A stretch of DNA of 24,324 nt from JAAYZM01 sp964510785 (lineage in GTDB: Bacteria > Actinomycetota > Actinomycetes > Actinomycetales > Cellulomonadaceae). Under the pieces are notes generated by a model. It ran no database searches and was not told the origin of the DNA. It worked only from the letters and a program-made list of their open reading frames with translations. The position numbers were made by a program, and so were the translations under genes. Below, in pieces: positions 7,168-15,703 of the stretch. Where the stretch lies: contig CAZECM010000047.1 of the NCBI GenBank assembly GCA_964510785.1, positions 1 to 24,324 on the forward strand, in the 5' to 3' direction. Each line of letters begins with the position of its first letter. The first letter of the stretch is position 1.

Positions 7168-7184
7168 AGGTTAGGCCACGTGGC
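7168..7184 (-). promoter_or_regulatory. dtxR promoter with DtxR-box half-site and adjoining palindrome
   Basis: AGGTTAGGC (7168-7176, + strand) matches the left half of the DtxR/IdeR box TTAGGTTAGGCTAACCTAA at nine consecutive bases; the right half is not conserved. Its complement supplies TAACCT, a TANNNT -10 hexamer 42 nt from the regulator's start codon. A perfect palindrome GCCACGTGGC (7175-7184) overlaps it. Confidence 0.45.
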
Positions 7185-7241
7185 ACCCCGGAGATGGCGC
7201 CGTGTCGCGAAACAGCTCGCGGTCGGCGCGGCCCGAAGTCG

Positions 7242-7247
7242 TACAGT
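7242..7247 (+). promoter_or_regulatory. -10 element of leaderless serC promoter
   Basis: TACAGT ends 6 nt before the GTG at 7254, with no ribosome-binding site in between. This decides the start codon. No clear -35 is visible. Confidence 0.5.
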
Positions 7248-7253
7248 GGCGCC

Positions 7254-8387
7254 GTGACGCGCCCCACCATCGAGATCCCCGCCCACCTGCTGCCCCGCGA
7301 CGGCCGGTTCGGCTCCGGTCCGTCCAAGGTGCGTCCTGCTCAGGTCAACACCCTAGGGGGCCTCGGGGCTTCCCTCCTGGGCACTTCGCACCGCCAGCCG
7401 CCCGTGCGCGACCTGGTGCGGCGGATCAAGGTGGGGCTGGGCGAGCTCTTCGGGCTGCCCGACGGCTACGAGATCGCCCTCGGCAACGGCGGCGCCACGG
7501 CGTTCTGGGACGTCGCGACGTTCAGCCTCGTCGCCGAGCGCGCCTCGCACGGGGCCTTCGGGGAGTTCGGCGCCAAGTTCGCGACGGCCACCTCGCGCGC
7601 ACCCTTCCTCGTGGACTCGCTCGTCACGCGCGCGGAGCCGGGCAGCGTCGCGCTGCCCACGGTGGCCGACGGCGTCGACCTGTACGCCTGGCCCCACAAC
7701 GAGACCTCGACGGGTGCGCTCGCGCCCGTGCGCCGCCTCGGCAGCCCGAGCGTGCCCGACGGCGACCACCCGCTCGTCGTCGTCGACGGCACCTCGGCCG
7801 CGGGGGCCGTGCCCTTCGACGTCGCCGCGACCGACGCCTACTACTTCGCCCCGCAGAAGGTGCTCGCCGCCGACGGCGGTCTCTGGCTCGCCGTGCTCTC
7901 CCCGGCGGCCGTGGCGCGTGCCGAGCGCCTCGCCGCCTCCCGGTGGATCCCCGAGTTCCTCGACCTGTCGGTGGCCGTGACGAGCTCGCGCCAGGACCAG
8001 ACGCTCAACACCCCGGCGATCGCGACGCTCGTGCTGCTCGCCGAGCAGGTCGACTGGCTGCTCGCCCAGGGCGGCATGGCCTGGGCGTCGGCGCGCTCGG
8101 CCGAGTCCTCGGGGCACGTGTACGCGTGGGCCGGGTCCCGGGAGTGGGCCACGCCGTTCGTCGCGGATCCCGCGCTGCGCTCGCCCGTGGTCGCGACGGT
8201 CGACCTGGCCGAGTCCGTCGAGGCGTCCGCCGTCGTGCAGGTGCTGCGTGCGCACGGGGTGCTCGACGTCTTCCCGTACCGCAAGCTCGGCCGCAACCAG
8301 CTGCGCATCGCGACGTTCCCCGCCGTCGAGCCGGACGACGTCCGCGCGCTCACCGCGAGCATCGACTACGTCGCCGAGCGCCTCTAG
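7254..8387 (+). CDS. serC: Phosphoserine aminotransferase (actinobacterial type)
   Basis: A cytosolic PLP enzyme converting 3-phosphohydroxypyruvate and glutamate to phosphoserine (serine biosynthesis; the family can also act in pyridoxal phosphate synthesis). 377 residues from GTG 7254, the normal length for the mycobacterial-type SerC. Seen: substrate-phosphate region FGSGPSKVRPAQV near the N-terminus, LLGTSHRQPPVRDLV, the aspartate of VVVDGTSAAGAVPFDV, the Schiff-base lysine K202 in YYFAPQKVLAADGGLW, and the C-terminal FPYRKLGRNQLRIATFPAVE. A frame reading further upstream to 7107 is rejected because the -10 element and conserved N-terminus place the start here. Monocistronic, ending in a strong bidirectional terminator. 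Confidence 0.95.
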   Translation: MTRPTIEIPAHLLPRDGRFGSGPSKVRPAQVNTLGGLGASLLGTSHRQPPVRDLVRRIKVGLGELFGLPDGYEIALGNGGATAFWDVATFSLVAERASHGAFGEFGAKFATATSRAPFLVDSLVTRAEPGSVALPTVADGVDLYAWPHNETSTGALAPVRRLGSPSVPDGDHPLVVVDGTSAAGAVPFDVAATDAYYFAPQKVLAADGGLWLAVLSPAAVARAERLAASRWIPEFLDLSVAVTSSRQDQTLNTPAIATLVLLAEQVDWLLAQGGMAWASARSAESSGHVYAWAGSREWATPFVADPALRSPVVATVDLAESVEASAVVQVLRAHGVLDVFPYRKLGRNQLRIATFPAVEPDDVRALTASIDYVAERL

Positions 8388-8472
8388 CCCTGACCCTCCC
8401 TCCCCCGGCCCCACCTGGCCAGGGCCCCGTCGCCACGCGAGGAAGTGAGCGAGCGGGCGCGTGGAGACACAG

Positions 8473-8520
8473 CACGGCCCAGGGCCGGTCTGCGGGAGCA
8501 CAGACCGGCCCTGGGCCGTG
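8473..8520. terminator. Strong bidirectional terminator between convergent genes
   Basis: A perfect 20-bp stem (8473-8492 with 8501-8520) with an 8-nt loop CGGGAGCA, lying between the convergent ends of serC (8387) and the surface-protein gene (8532). The stem is self-complementary, so it can serve both transcripts. Confidence 0.9.
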
Positions 8521-8531
8521 AGATCGGGTTG

Positions 8532-9164
8532 CTAGTGCTGCGTGCGGCGGCGGATCGCGACGAGCAGGGTGCCCGCGGCGATCAGGCCGGCGACCCCGGC
8601 GAGCAGGCCGGCGGTCTGGTTACCGGTGAGGCCGAGCAGGTCGGGCAGGCCGTCGTCGTCGTCCGGGTCGGGACCGGCCGGCGGCGCGTCGGCGGGGCCG
8701 GCGCACACGGCGCTCGGCAGCGGGTAAGCGACGGTGAGCACCACGGAGGGGCTCGCCTCGAACTCGATGTCGGCGGTCGGGACCACCCAGTCCCACTCGT
8801 CGCCCTGGACCCACTCACCGTTCTCGAAGCTCCAACCCGGCCAGTCGGTGCCGTTGCCGTCGGCGTCTGCCTCGGCGCCCGGCCACAGGATCTTGCCGGA
8901 CATGGGCTGGCCGGACACGACGTAGTCCGCGCCGCCCGGGTTGAGGAAGGTCAGTGTGACCGTCGAGTCGTCGGCGTCCGCGGGCTGGGTGCCGTGCGCG
9001 GCCTCCCACTCGAGGTAGGGCACGTCACCGACGCACAGAGCGCCGGCCGAGACCTCCAGGGTGGGCTCGGGTGGCGGTGGGTACAGCTCGTCCGCCGCGG
9101 CGGCTCCCGCGCTCCCGAGGAGTGCGACGAGCGCCACTCCAGCTACCGCGTGACTACGCTTCAT
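8532..9164 (-). CDS. Cell-wall-anchored surface protein with LPXTG-like (LGLTG) sorting signal
   Basis: 210 residues from ATG 9164. N-terminal Sec signal: MKRSH followed by the hydrophobic VAGVALVALLGSAGAAAA. The mature part opens with a proline run (ELYPPPPEPTLEV), then a beta-rich domain with two cysteines (ALCVGD and SAVCAGP) likely forming a disulfide, and Trp-rich blocks such as TDWPGWSFENGEWVQ. A Pro/Asp linker (PAGPDPDDDDGLPDL) leads to LGLTG, a transmembrane helix (LLAGVAGLIAAGTLLVAI) and the basic tail RRRTQH: the tripartite architecture of a sortase substrate. LGLTG departs from LPXTG and may suit a class E/D actinobacterial sortase. The central domain resembles a common uncharacterised actinobacterial family; its function is unknown. 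I chose ATG 9164 over an in-frame start at 9197 because the signal peptide begins there. Confidence 0.82.
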   Translation of the reverse strand: MKRSHAVAGVALVALLGSAGAAAADELYPPPPEPTLEVSAGALCVGDVPYLEWEAAHGTQPADADDSTVTLTFLNPGGADYVVSGQPMSGKILWPGAEADADGNGTDWPGWSFENGEWVQGDEWDWVVPTADIEFEASPSVVLTVAYPLPSAVCAGPADAPPAGPDPDDDDGLPDLLGLTGNQTAGLLAGVAGLIAAGTLLVAIRRRTQH

Positions 9165-9302
9165 CTCAGTATCTTTCGCCAGGTCCGTCACCCTCATGCG
9201 GCGGGAGATCCCCTGAGTCGGAGATTCCCGTCGAATCGGACATATCGGTGCAAGTCTCGCACGCTCAGACGCAGATGTCAGCCCCGGGGGCGGGTGAATA
9301 CG

Positions 9303-11072
9303 TCAGCCGGCGGCACAGTTCCCGGGGACGCGCAGCCGCCCGGGGGCCGTCGTCGTCGGCGTCGACCACACCTCGACGGGACCGGCGCGCGGCACGAGCC
9401 ACTCGAACTCGTAGGCGACCGACTGTCCCGGTGCGAGCTCGACCGAGATCAGGTTGACGTCACGCCCCTCCTCGACGGCCTGCCGGCCACCCACGGCCAC
9501 GCCGTCGACCCTCGTCGCGAGGAGCGAACCGCCCGCGGGACCGTACGCCGAGACGCGCGTGATGAACGAGCCCTTGGGCACGTCGGCGAGGCCCGTCACG
9601 TACTTCGGCAGGTCCTCGACGCTCGAGGGCACGCGCGACACGAGCCGCAGCCGGGTGACCACCCGCATCCCGTCGTCCGTGCAGGTCACGCGCGCCACGT
9701 CGACCTCGGCGCCGAGGAAGTAGTCGAGCTTGCCGCCCGTCGCGTCGTTGAGGAACACTCCGCCGGCCATGGGCGCCGCCCCGCTCAGGAACGCCCCGGA
9801 CAGCCCCGCCTCGCGCAACCCGGTCTGCTCCGTCTCGCGCGTGGACCACACGAGCATGCGCCCCTCGCCGGTCGCCGTCGCGAGCCCGTCGATCAGCCCG
9901 GTGACGTCCCCGCCCCCCGCGACGAGCCTCGCGAACACCCGGCCCGCGGCGTCGGCGAAGAACTCGTCGGCATCGGCCTGCTTCTTGTAGCGCAGGTACG
10001 GCTCGTGCAACAGCTCGGCCACCACCGAGTCCGCGTCGAGCGTCGTGCCGTCCTCGGTCGTGACCGGGCCGGTCGCGGCGAGCACGGCGGCGAGGGCGAC
10101 GACGTCGGTCGCGATCACACCGTCCACCTTCTCGCCGGTGTCCGCCTCCCACATGGCGGCCGCGAGCGCCGCGGTTCGCGGGAAGTCGGGGGTCAGCGCG
10201 ACGTTCTGGATGATCCGGCCGAGCGACTCGGAGTGGATCTCCAGCTCGGCGGGCGTGAGCGGCAGGACCGGCTCGTCGAACCGCTCCAGGTCGGTGCCGG
10301 CGCGCGTGGTCGACATCGAGAGCGCGCCGTCGTCGGCGGTGATGACGGTGAGCGCGCCGACGAGGCCACCCGTGGAGCGCAGCTCGGCGGAGTTGAGGAA
10401 GAGGGCGAGGTAGCGGCGTTCGCCGTCGGCCCCGAGCATGGACGGCAGGAGGGCGCTCACCCGGGCGCCGGTGCGCAGGGCGGAGGCGACGTCGGCGACC
10501 TCGTCGCGCACCACCTCGACCTGCTCGGCGACCACGGGGAGCAGCCCACCGGTGTCGATGCCCGCGAGGGAGGCGCTGGCCCGCTCTCCGGCGTCGGCGG
10601 CGGCGGCGAGCTCCGGCGCGGCGGCCGCGAGGGGACCGAGGTCGATCTGGCCGTCGACGGGGGCGAGGCCGCCCGAGGCGACGAGGGAGGCGACGTCGAC
10701 GACGGGTGCCACACCGTCGCGCGCGAGCTCGTCCAGCGCGCCGGTGAGCGTCGTGACCGCGCGCAGGTTGGCACCGAGCCAGGGCACGGACGACGCCGCC
10801 GCCCACACCGGGTCGGCCGTCGCCTCACGCGCGCGCTCCATCGAGTCGGTCATGGACTCGAGCTGACGAGCGGCCTCGACCGCGTCGCCCTTGCCGATCG
10901 CGTCGCGCGCCTTGGAGGCCGAGGACTGTGCGTCGCTCAGCCCGACGTAGGCGATCGAGCCCTTCCAGCCGACCCAGACCGCGACGCCGACGACGGCGAC
11001 CGCCAGCGCGGCCGCGACCCACCACAACCGGCGCCACCGCGACCGTCCCGATCCGTTTCCCCCCGTTGACAT
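9303..11072 (-). CDS. DUF4012 domain-containing membrane-anchored protein
   Basis: 589 residues: a short basic cytosolic tail (GRSRWRRLW), one transmembrane helix (VAAALAVAVVGVAVWVGW, about 18-36), a helical region of about 170 residues, then an extracytoplasmic DUF4012 domain. Recognised family hallmarks are ERRYLALFLNSAELRSTGGLVGAL, LTPDFPRTAALAAAMWEADTG and KVDGVIATDVVALAAVLAATGPV, the last resembling the core of LytR-CpsA-Psr-like proteins. A C-terminal beta-rich part ends in VPGNCAAG. DUF4012 proteins often occur near envelope polysaccharide genes; the molecular function is unknown. The surface-protein gene downstream lies 138 bp away on the same strand, so co-transcription is possible but unproven. 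GAAGAT lies 6 nt before the ATG, again suggesting a leaderless start. Confidence 0.88.
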   Translation of the reverse strand: MSTGGNGSGRSRWRRLWWVAAALAVAVVGVAVWVGWKGSIAYVGLSDAQSSASKARDAIGKGDAVEAARQLESMTDSMERAREATADPVWAAASSVPWLGANLRAVTTLTGALDELARDGVAPVVDVASLVASGGLAPVDGQIDLGPLAAAAPELAAAADAGERASASLAGIDTGGLLPVVAEQVEVVRDEVADVASALRTGARVSALLPSMLGADGERRYLALFLNSAELRSTGGLVGALTVITADDGALSMSTTRAGTDLERFDEPVLPLTPAELEIHSESLGRIIQNVALTPDFPRTAALAAAMWEADTGEKVDGVIATDVVALAAVLAATGPVTTEDGTTLDADSVVAELLHEPYLRYKKQADADEFFADAAGRVFARLVAGGGDVTGLIDGLATATGEGRMLVWSTRETEQTGLREAGLSGAFLSGAAPMAGGVFLNDATGGKLDYFLGAEVDVARVTCTDDGMRVVTRLRLVSRVPSSVEDLPKYVTGLADVPKGSFITRVSAYGPAGGSLLATRVDGVAVGGRQAVEEGRDVNLISVELAPGQSVAYEFEWLVPRAGPVEVWSTPTTTAPGRLRVPGNCAAG

Positions 11073-11172
11073 GCGTCAATCTTCACATACCGGGCGCGTG
11101 TCCGAGAGGGCTGAACAGGTGGTTCACCCGGTGGTTCTCACGGCCGGGCACGCGTGGCCGACGGCGGCCCCG

Positions 11173-12459
11173 TCACGCCGCGACGTCGCGCGCCGGCCGC
11201 TCGGGGTGGACCACCTGGAGCCGGGGCGAGGTCCGCAGCGAGTAGTGCACCTCGACCCCCCAGCGCCGGCGCGTCCACCACACCGCCCACAGCGCGACGA
11301 GCAGCGCACTGATGGACCCGACGCCGATGGACCATCGCGGCCCGACGTACTCCCCGACCCACCCCACGAGCGGCGAGCCCACCGGGTTCGCCCCGAGGAA
11401 CACGACCATGTAGAGCGCCATGACCCGCCCGCGCATCGACGGGGTCGTCGAGAGCTGCAGCGTCGCGTTGGCAGCCGTGAGCATCGTGAGCGAGGCGAAG
11501 CCCACGGGGATGCACGCGACCACGAACGACGGGTAGGTCGGCATGAGCGCGAGCACGCCCGTGGTGAGGCCGAAGGCGAAGGCGGAGCCGATGACGAGCC
11601 GCACCCGCGGGTGCTCGCGCCGGGCCGCGAGCAGGGCTCCGGCGAGCGAGCCGATCGCGAGGACCGAGCCGAGGATGCCGTACTCGCTCGCACCGCGCCC
11701 GAACTCGACGCGGGCCATGAGTGCGCTCGTGAGCTGGAAGTTCAGCCCGAACGTCGACACGACACCGACGACGACGAAGATCACGATGATGTCGCTCCGG
11801 CCGCGCACGTACGCGATGCCGTCCCGGATGGACCCGCCCCTCCCCTCCTTGGCGCGCTCCTCGCGGAACATCGTCTCTGTCGAGATCCGGTACAGCGCGA
11901 GCAGCGTCGCGAGGAAGCTCACGGCGTTGATGATGAACACCCAGCCCGTGCCGACGGCGGCGATGAGCAGGCCCGCGACGCCCGGGCCGATGAGCCTGGC
12001 CGTGTTGAACATCGCGGAGTTGAGTCCGACGGCGTTCGCCAGGTTGCTGCGCGGCACGAGCTCGGTGACGAAGACCTGTCGCACGGGCGCGTCGAACGCC
12101 GAGGCGACGCCGAGCAGGAACGCGAGCACGTAGACGTGCCACAGCTCCGCGACCCCGGCGAGCACGAGCCCGCCGAGCACGGCAGCGAGCACTCCCTGCA
12201 CGCCCTGCGTGACGAAGAGCAGCTTGCGGCGGTCCACGCGGTCGGCGAGCGCCCCGGCCCAGGCGGAGAACAGCAGCGCGGGGGCGAACTGGAGGGCGGT
12301 CGTGATGCCGATGGCCACACCGGAGTCGTTCGAGAGCTCGGTCAGGACGAGCCAGTCCTGGGCGACTCGCTGCATCCAGGTGCCGACGGAGGCGACGAGC
12401 GCGCCGGACACCCACCAGCGGTAGTTGCGGTACTTCAGCGAGGCAAAGGTCTGTGACAT
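11173..12459 (-). CDS. MFS exporter, EntS/MFS_3-like drug or siderophore efflux
   Basis: An inner-membrane secondary transporter of 428 residues with about twelve hydrophobic segments. The N-terminus LKYRNYRWWVSGALVASVGTW, the phrase MQRVAQDWLVLTEL and motif A GALADRVDRRKLLFV (loop 2-3) are typical of the MFS_3/EntS-like group; TELVPRSNLANAVGLNSAMFN and ARLIGPGVAGLLIAAVG confirm it. A longer frame continues upstream to 12969 but only as a shadow of the MarR gene; ATG 12459 is the real start and overlaps the marR stop by one base (TGATG), so the pair is translationally coupled. This suggests repression by the upstream MarR protein with release by the exported compound or a related ligand. The substrate is unknown. 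Confidence 0.92.
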   Translation of the reverse strand: MSQTFASLKYRNYRWWVSGALVASVGTWMQRVAQDWLVLTELSNDSGVAIGITTALQFAPALLFSAWAGALADRVDRRKLLFVTQGVQGVLAAVLGGLVLAGVAELWHVYVLAFLLGVASAFDAPVRQVFVTELVPRSNLANAVGLNSAMFNTARLIGPGVAGLLIAAVGTGWVFIINAVSFLATLLALYRISTETMFREERAKEGRGGSIRDGIAYVRGRSDIIVIFVVVGVVSTFGLNFQLTSALMARVEFGRGASEYGILGSVLAIGSLAGALLAARREHPRVRLVIGSAFAFGLTTGVLALMPTYPSFVVACIPVGFASLTMLTAANATLQLSTTPSMRGRVMALYMVVFLGANPVGSPLVGWVGEYVGPRWSIGVGSISALLVALWAVWWTRRRWGVEVHYSLRTSPRLQVVHPERPARDVAA

Positions 12460-12950
12460 CAGCTTTCGGCGATTCTGGTGAGGATGGCGCTCGCCCGGGC
12501 GAGGGTCTCCCGCTCCTGGGGCGTCAGCGCGGCGAGCTCGCGGGCGAGCCAGGCGTCGCGGCGGCGCATCGTCTCGCGGACCTCTTCGCGGCCTGCCTCC
12601 GTGACGGAGACGACCACCTGGCGACGGTCCGTGGGGTGGGCTTCGCGCGTGGCGAGGCCCAGCTCCTCGAGATGCTTGACGGCGCGGGTGGCCGACGGCG
12701 GACGGATGCGCTGGAACTCGGCGATCTCGCCCGGCGTCGTGGTCCCGTACTTGACGAGCCGCACGAGGATCGAGAACTGCACGTCCGGCAGGTCGGCGGC
12801 CCCCCGCTCGGAGCGGACGCGGCGCCACGAGCGCGCGAGCGCGACGCGCAAGGAGGCGGCGAGGGGCGCCGGGCGACACTGCGACGCCGGGATGCTCGGC
12901 GTCGGCGCAACCCCCTCTGGGACTGCGGGGGGTTCGAGGGTGCCGGACAC
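12459..12950 (-). CDS. MarR family transcriptional regulator
   Basis: A 163-residue winged-helix repressor, cytosolic, probably dimeric. Seen: the dimerisation helix ASLRVALARSWRRVRSE, the recognition part TTPGEIAEFQRIRPPSATRAV, the wing HPTDRRQVVVSVTEAGREEV (the D-x-R-x-x-x-V-x-x-T pattern of MarR wings), and a C-terminal helix. The N-terminal about 25 residues are Pro/Ala-rich and not conserved. GTG 12950 is chosen since TACGCT lies 7 nt upstream. It leads an operon with the MFS exporter, and a palindrome next to its -10 is a good candidate autoregulatory operator. Confidence 0.92.
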   Translation of the reverse strand: MSGTLEPPAVPEGVAPTPSIPASQCRPAPLAASLRVALARSWRRVRSERGAADLPDVQFSILVRLVKYGTTTPGEIAEFQRIRPPSATRAVKHLEELGLATREAHPTDRRQVVVSVTEAGREEVRETMRRRDAWLARELAALTPQERETLARASAILTRIAES

Positions 12951-12957
12951 GACGTTT

Positions 12958-12981
12958 AGCGTACCTCATTACTTTGCGTAA
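12958..12981 (-). promoter_or_regulatory. marR-MFS promoter with MarR-like operator
   Basis: The -10 hexamer TACGCT (12963-12958) is 7 nt from the GTG. TTAC-TTTGC-GTAA (12969-12981) is an inverted repeat with a 5-nt spacer, flanked by ACTTT/AAAGT arms, and lies just upstream of the -10 where bound repressor would block polymerase. The AT content is high for this genome. Confidence 0.6.
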
Positions 12982-13054
12982 CGAAAGTCGAGACGGTGGC
13001 CGACGGCGGCCCGCGGGCGAATCCGGCCGCCGTGGTGCTGCCCGCGGACGCGAC

Positions 13055-13088
13055 GACGCCCGGGCCCCCTCGCAGGGACCCGGGCGTC
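13055..13088 (-). terminator. Terminator of the purine permease gene
   Basis: GACGCCCGGG (13055-13064) pairs perfectly with CCCGGGCGTC (13079-13088), with further partial pairing inside the 14-nt loop. It is 20 bp beyond the permease stop on the minus strand. Confidence 0.8.
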
Positions 13089-13108
13089 GAGGGTGGGACG
13101 GCCGCTGC

Positions 13109-14581
<1,473 letters not shown>

Positions 14582-14640
14582 GGGCGACAGAGTGCCAGAA
14601 CCCTGGCCCACCCCACGAACGAACCGCCAGGCAACTTGGG

Positions 14641-14646
14641 CAGACT
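14641..14646 (+). promoter_or_regulatory. -10-like element for leaderless phosphatase transcript
   Basis: CAGACT ends 6 nt before ATG 14653. No Shine-Dalgarno lies between. It decides the start against longer in-frame options upstream. Confidence 0.4.
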
Positions 14647-14652
14647 GTGGTC

Positions 14653-15258
14653 ATGAAGCTCGACGTCCTCACCGTCTGCACCGGGAACATCTGCCGCTCC
14701 CCGGCCGCCGAACGCCTGCTCGCCGCACGCACCGGCCTGTCCGTGCGCAGCGCCGGGACGCACGCCGTCGTCGGCGCCCCCGTCTCCGCGCCCATGGCGG
14801 CACTGCTCGACGAGGCCCGGATCGCCACGGCGGGCTTCGCCGCGCGGCAGCTCTCGGCCGAGCTCCTGACCGAGCCCGCGCTCGTGCTGACCATGACGCG
14901 CGAGCACCGGTCCGCCGTGGTCGAGCTGGACCCCGGTGCGCTCGGGCGCACCTTCACGCTGCAGGAGTTCGCGCGGCTCGCGGCAGGGCTGCCCGCGGCG
15001 GCGCTCGCGGAGGTGCACGACGTGCCGGGCCCGCGCGCGAGGCTCGAGTCGCTCGTCGCCGCGGTGCGCACGGCCCGTGCGAGGGCCGCCGTCCTGCCCG
15101 GCGCCGCGACGGGCGACGACATCACCGACCCGTACGGCCGCCCCCCGCAGGTCTACGCCGAGGTCTACACCCAGATCAGCGCAGCCGTAGCCACCCTCAC
15201 CCGCCTCCTCGCCGAGCCCCCACCCATCCGCGAGGTAGTGCCGGGCGCTCCGGGGTAG
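14653..15258 (+). CDS. Low-molecular-weight protein tyrosine phosphatase
   Basis: A cytosolic phosphatase of 201 residues. The P-loop C9-T-G-N-I-C-R15-S (C-x5-R) sits at the very N-terminus as the family requires, and the general acid is D159 in DITDPYGRP. The chain is longer than the about 150-165 residues usual for the class; the extra length lies around the LTEPALVLTMTREHRSAVV and TFTLQEFARLAAGLP segments, as in Wzb/arsenate-reductase-like actinobacterial members. It could act on a tyrosine kinase of polysaccharide export, but none is in view. DUF2530 follows after 57 bp with its own predicted promoter. Confidence 0.9.
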   Translation: MKLDVLTVCTGNICRSPAAERLLAARTGLSVRSAGTHAVVGAPVSAPMAALLDEARIATAGFAARQLSAELLTEPALVLTMTREHRSAVVELDPGALGRTFTLQEFARLAAGLPAAALAEVHDVPGPRARLESLVAAVRTARARAAVLPGAATGDDITDPYGRPPQVYAEVYTQISAAVATLTRLLAEPPPIREVVPGAPG

Positions 15259-15300
15259 GCCTGCGGCGGCACTACGTCGCGCACTCGGCCCTACCTCGCG
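15229..15300. repeat. Competing inverted repeats before DUF2530
   Basis: CGCGAGGTAG (15229-15238) is exactly complementary in inverted order to CTACCTCGCG (15291-15300), while the overlapping GTAGTGCCG (15235-15243) matches CGGCACTAC (15267-15275). The left arm is inside the phosphatase coding end; the right arm ends 3 bp before the DUF2530 -10. Two mutually exclusive hairpins are possible. Confidence 0.75.
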
Positions 15301-15303
15301 GGA

Positions 15304-15309
15304 TAGGGT
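15304..15309 (+). promoter_or_regulatory. -10 element for leaderless DUF2530 gene
   Basis: TAGGGT ends exactly 6 nt before GTG 15316; no ribosome site is visible. Confidence 0.45.
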
Positions 15310-15315
15310 CGGGGC

Positions 15316-15579
15316 GTGCCCTCGCTGATCACCGTGCTGCTGCACCCGGAGTCCCGCCGGCCCGACCCCGAGCCGGCGCCCGTCGACCTCGCGCGCGTCA
15401 TCCTCGTGGGGACCTGTGTGTGGGCCGCCGTACTGATCGGCGCCGTGATCGCCCGGGTGGCCGGGGTCGCCGGTGCGATCTCCTGGGTGTGGGTCGCCGT
15501 CGTCGGCGTCGTCCTCGGCCTCCTCGGCCTGCTCTGGACCCGCCGCAACCGCACCCGCTGGCAGTCCGAGACCGCCTGA
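15316..15579 (+). CDS. DUF2530 small membrane protein
   Basis: 87 residues from GTG 15316. A proline-rich cytosolic start (HPESRRPDPEPAPVDLAR) is followed by two transmembrane helices (VILVGTCVWAAVLIGAVIA and WVWVAVVGVVLGLLGLLW) and a basic tail (TRRNRTRWQSE). This matches the actinobacterial DUF2530 family in length, the Pro/Asp start and the W-W-G-x-x-L-G-L-L-G second helix. The function is unknown. In related genomes, as far as I recall, it is found near NCS2 permease and MarR genes, as here. It ends 9 bp before a strong terminator. Confidence 0.85.
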   Translation: MPSLITVLLHPESRRPDPEPAPVDLARVILVGTCVWAAVLIGAVIARVAGVAGAISWVWVAVVGVVLGLLGLLWTRRNRTRWQSETA

Positions 15580-15588
15580 CCCCCATGG

Positions 15589-15623
15589 CGAAGGGTCCGT
15601 TCCCGGACGGAACGAACCCTTCG
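15589..15623 (+). terminator. Terminator of DUF2530
   Basis: A 15-bp stem with one G-U-compatible mismatch (15589-15603 with 15609-15623) and loop CGGAC, directly after the DUF2530 stop. Confidence 0.85.
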
Positions 15624-15658
15624 GACCATGCCTGCCGCCCGGCGGTGCCGGTGGTGCG

Positions 15659-15689
15659 GCGGCCCCGGGGCGCACTGCCCCGGGGCCGC
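15659..15689 (-). terminator. Terminator of the M1 metallopeptidase gene
   Basis: A perfect 13-bp GC stem (15659-15671 with 15677-15689), loop GCACT, 14 bp past the M1 stop on the minus strand. Confidence 0.8.
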
Positions 15690-15703
15690 GATCGACGCCG
15701 TGC

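Noticed and set aside
8445..11069. 874-codon + strand open frame
   Set aside because: Antisense to the DUF4012 and surface-protein genes; composition is the usual mirror-frame R/G/H/D bias with no motif.
11097..11120. tRNA-Ser-like fragment (GTGTCCGAGAGGGCTGAA)
   Set aside because: It resembles the D-arm of a tRNA-Ser, but no anticodon stem, T-arm (GGTTCAAATCC-type) or acceptor stem follows at the right spacing.
12460..12969. N-terminal extension of the MFS exporter up to 12969
   Set aside because: The extension is an out-of-frame reading of marR; the family N-terminus begins at ATG 12459, which overlaps the marR stop by one base.
14582..14611. GTG start at 14611 for the purine permease
   Set aside because: It adds ten non-conserved residues and would lie upstream of the predicted -10 element.
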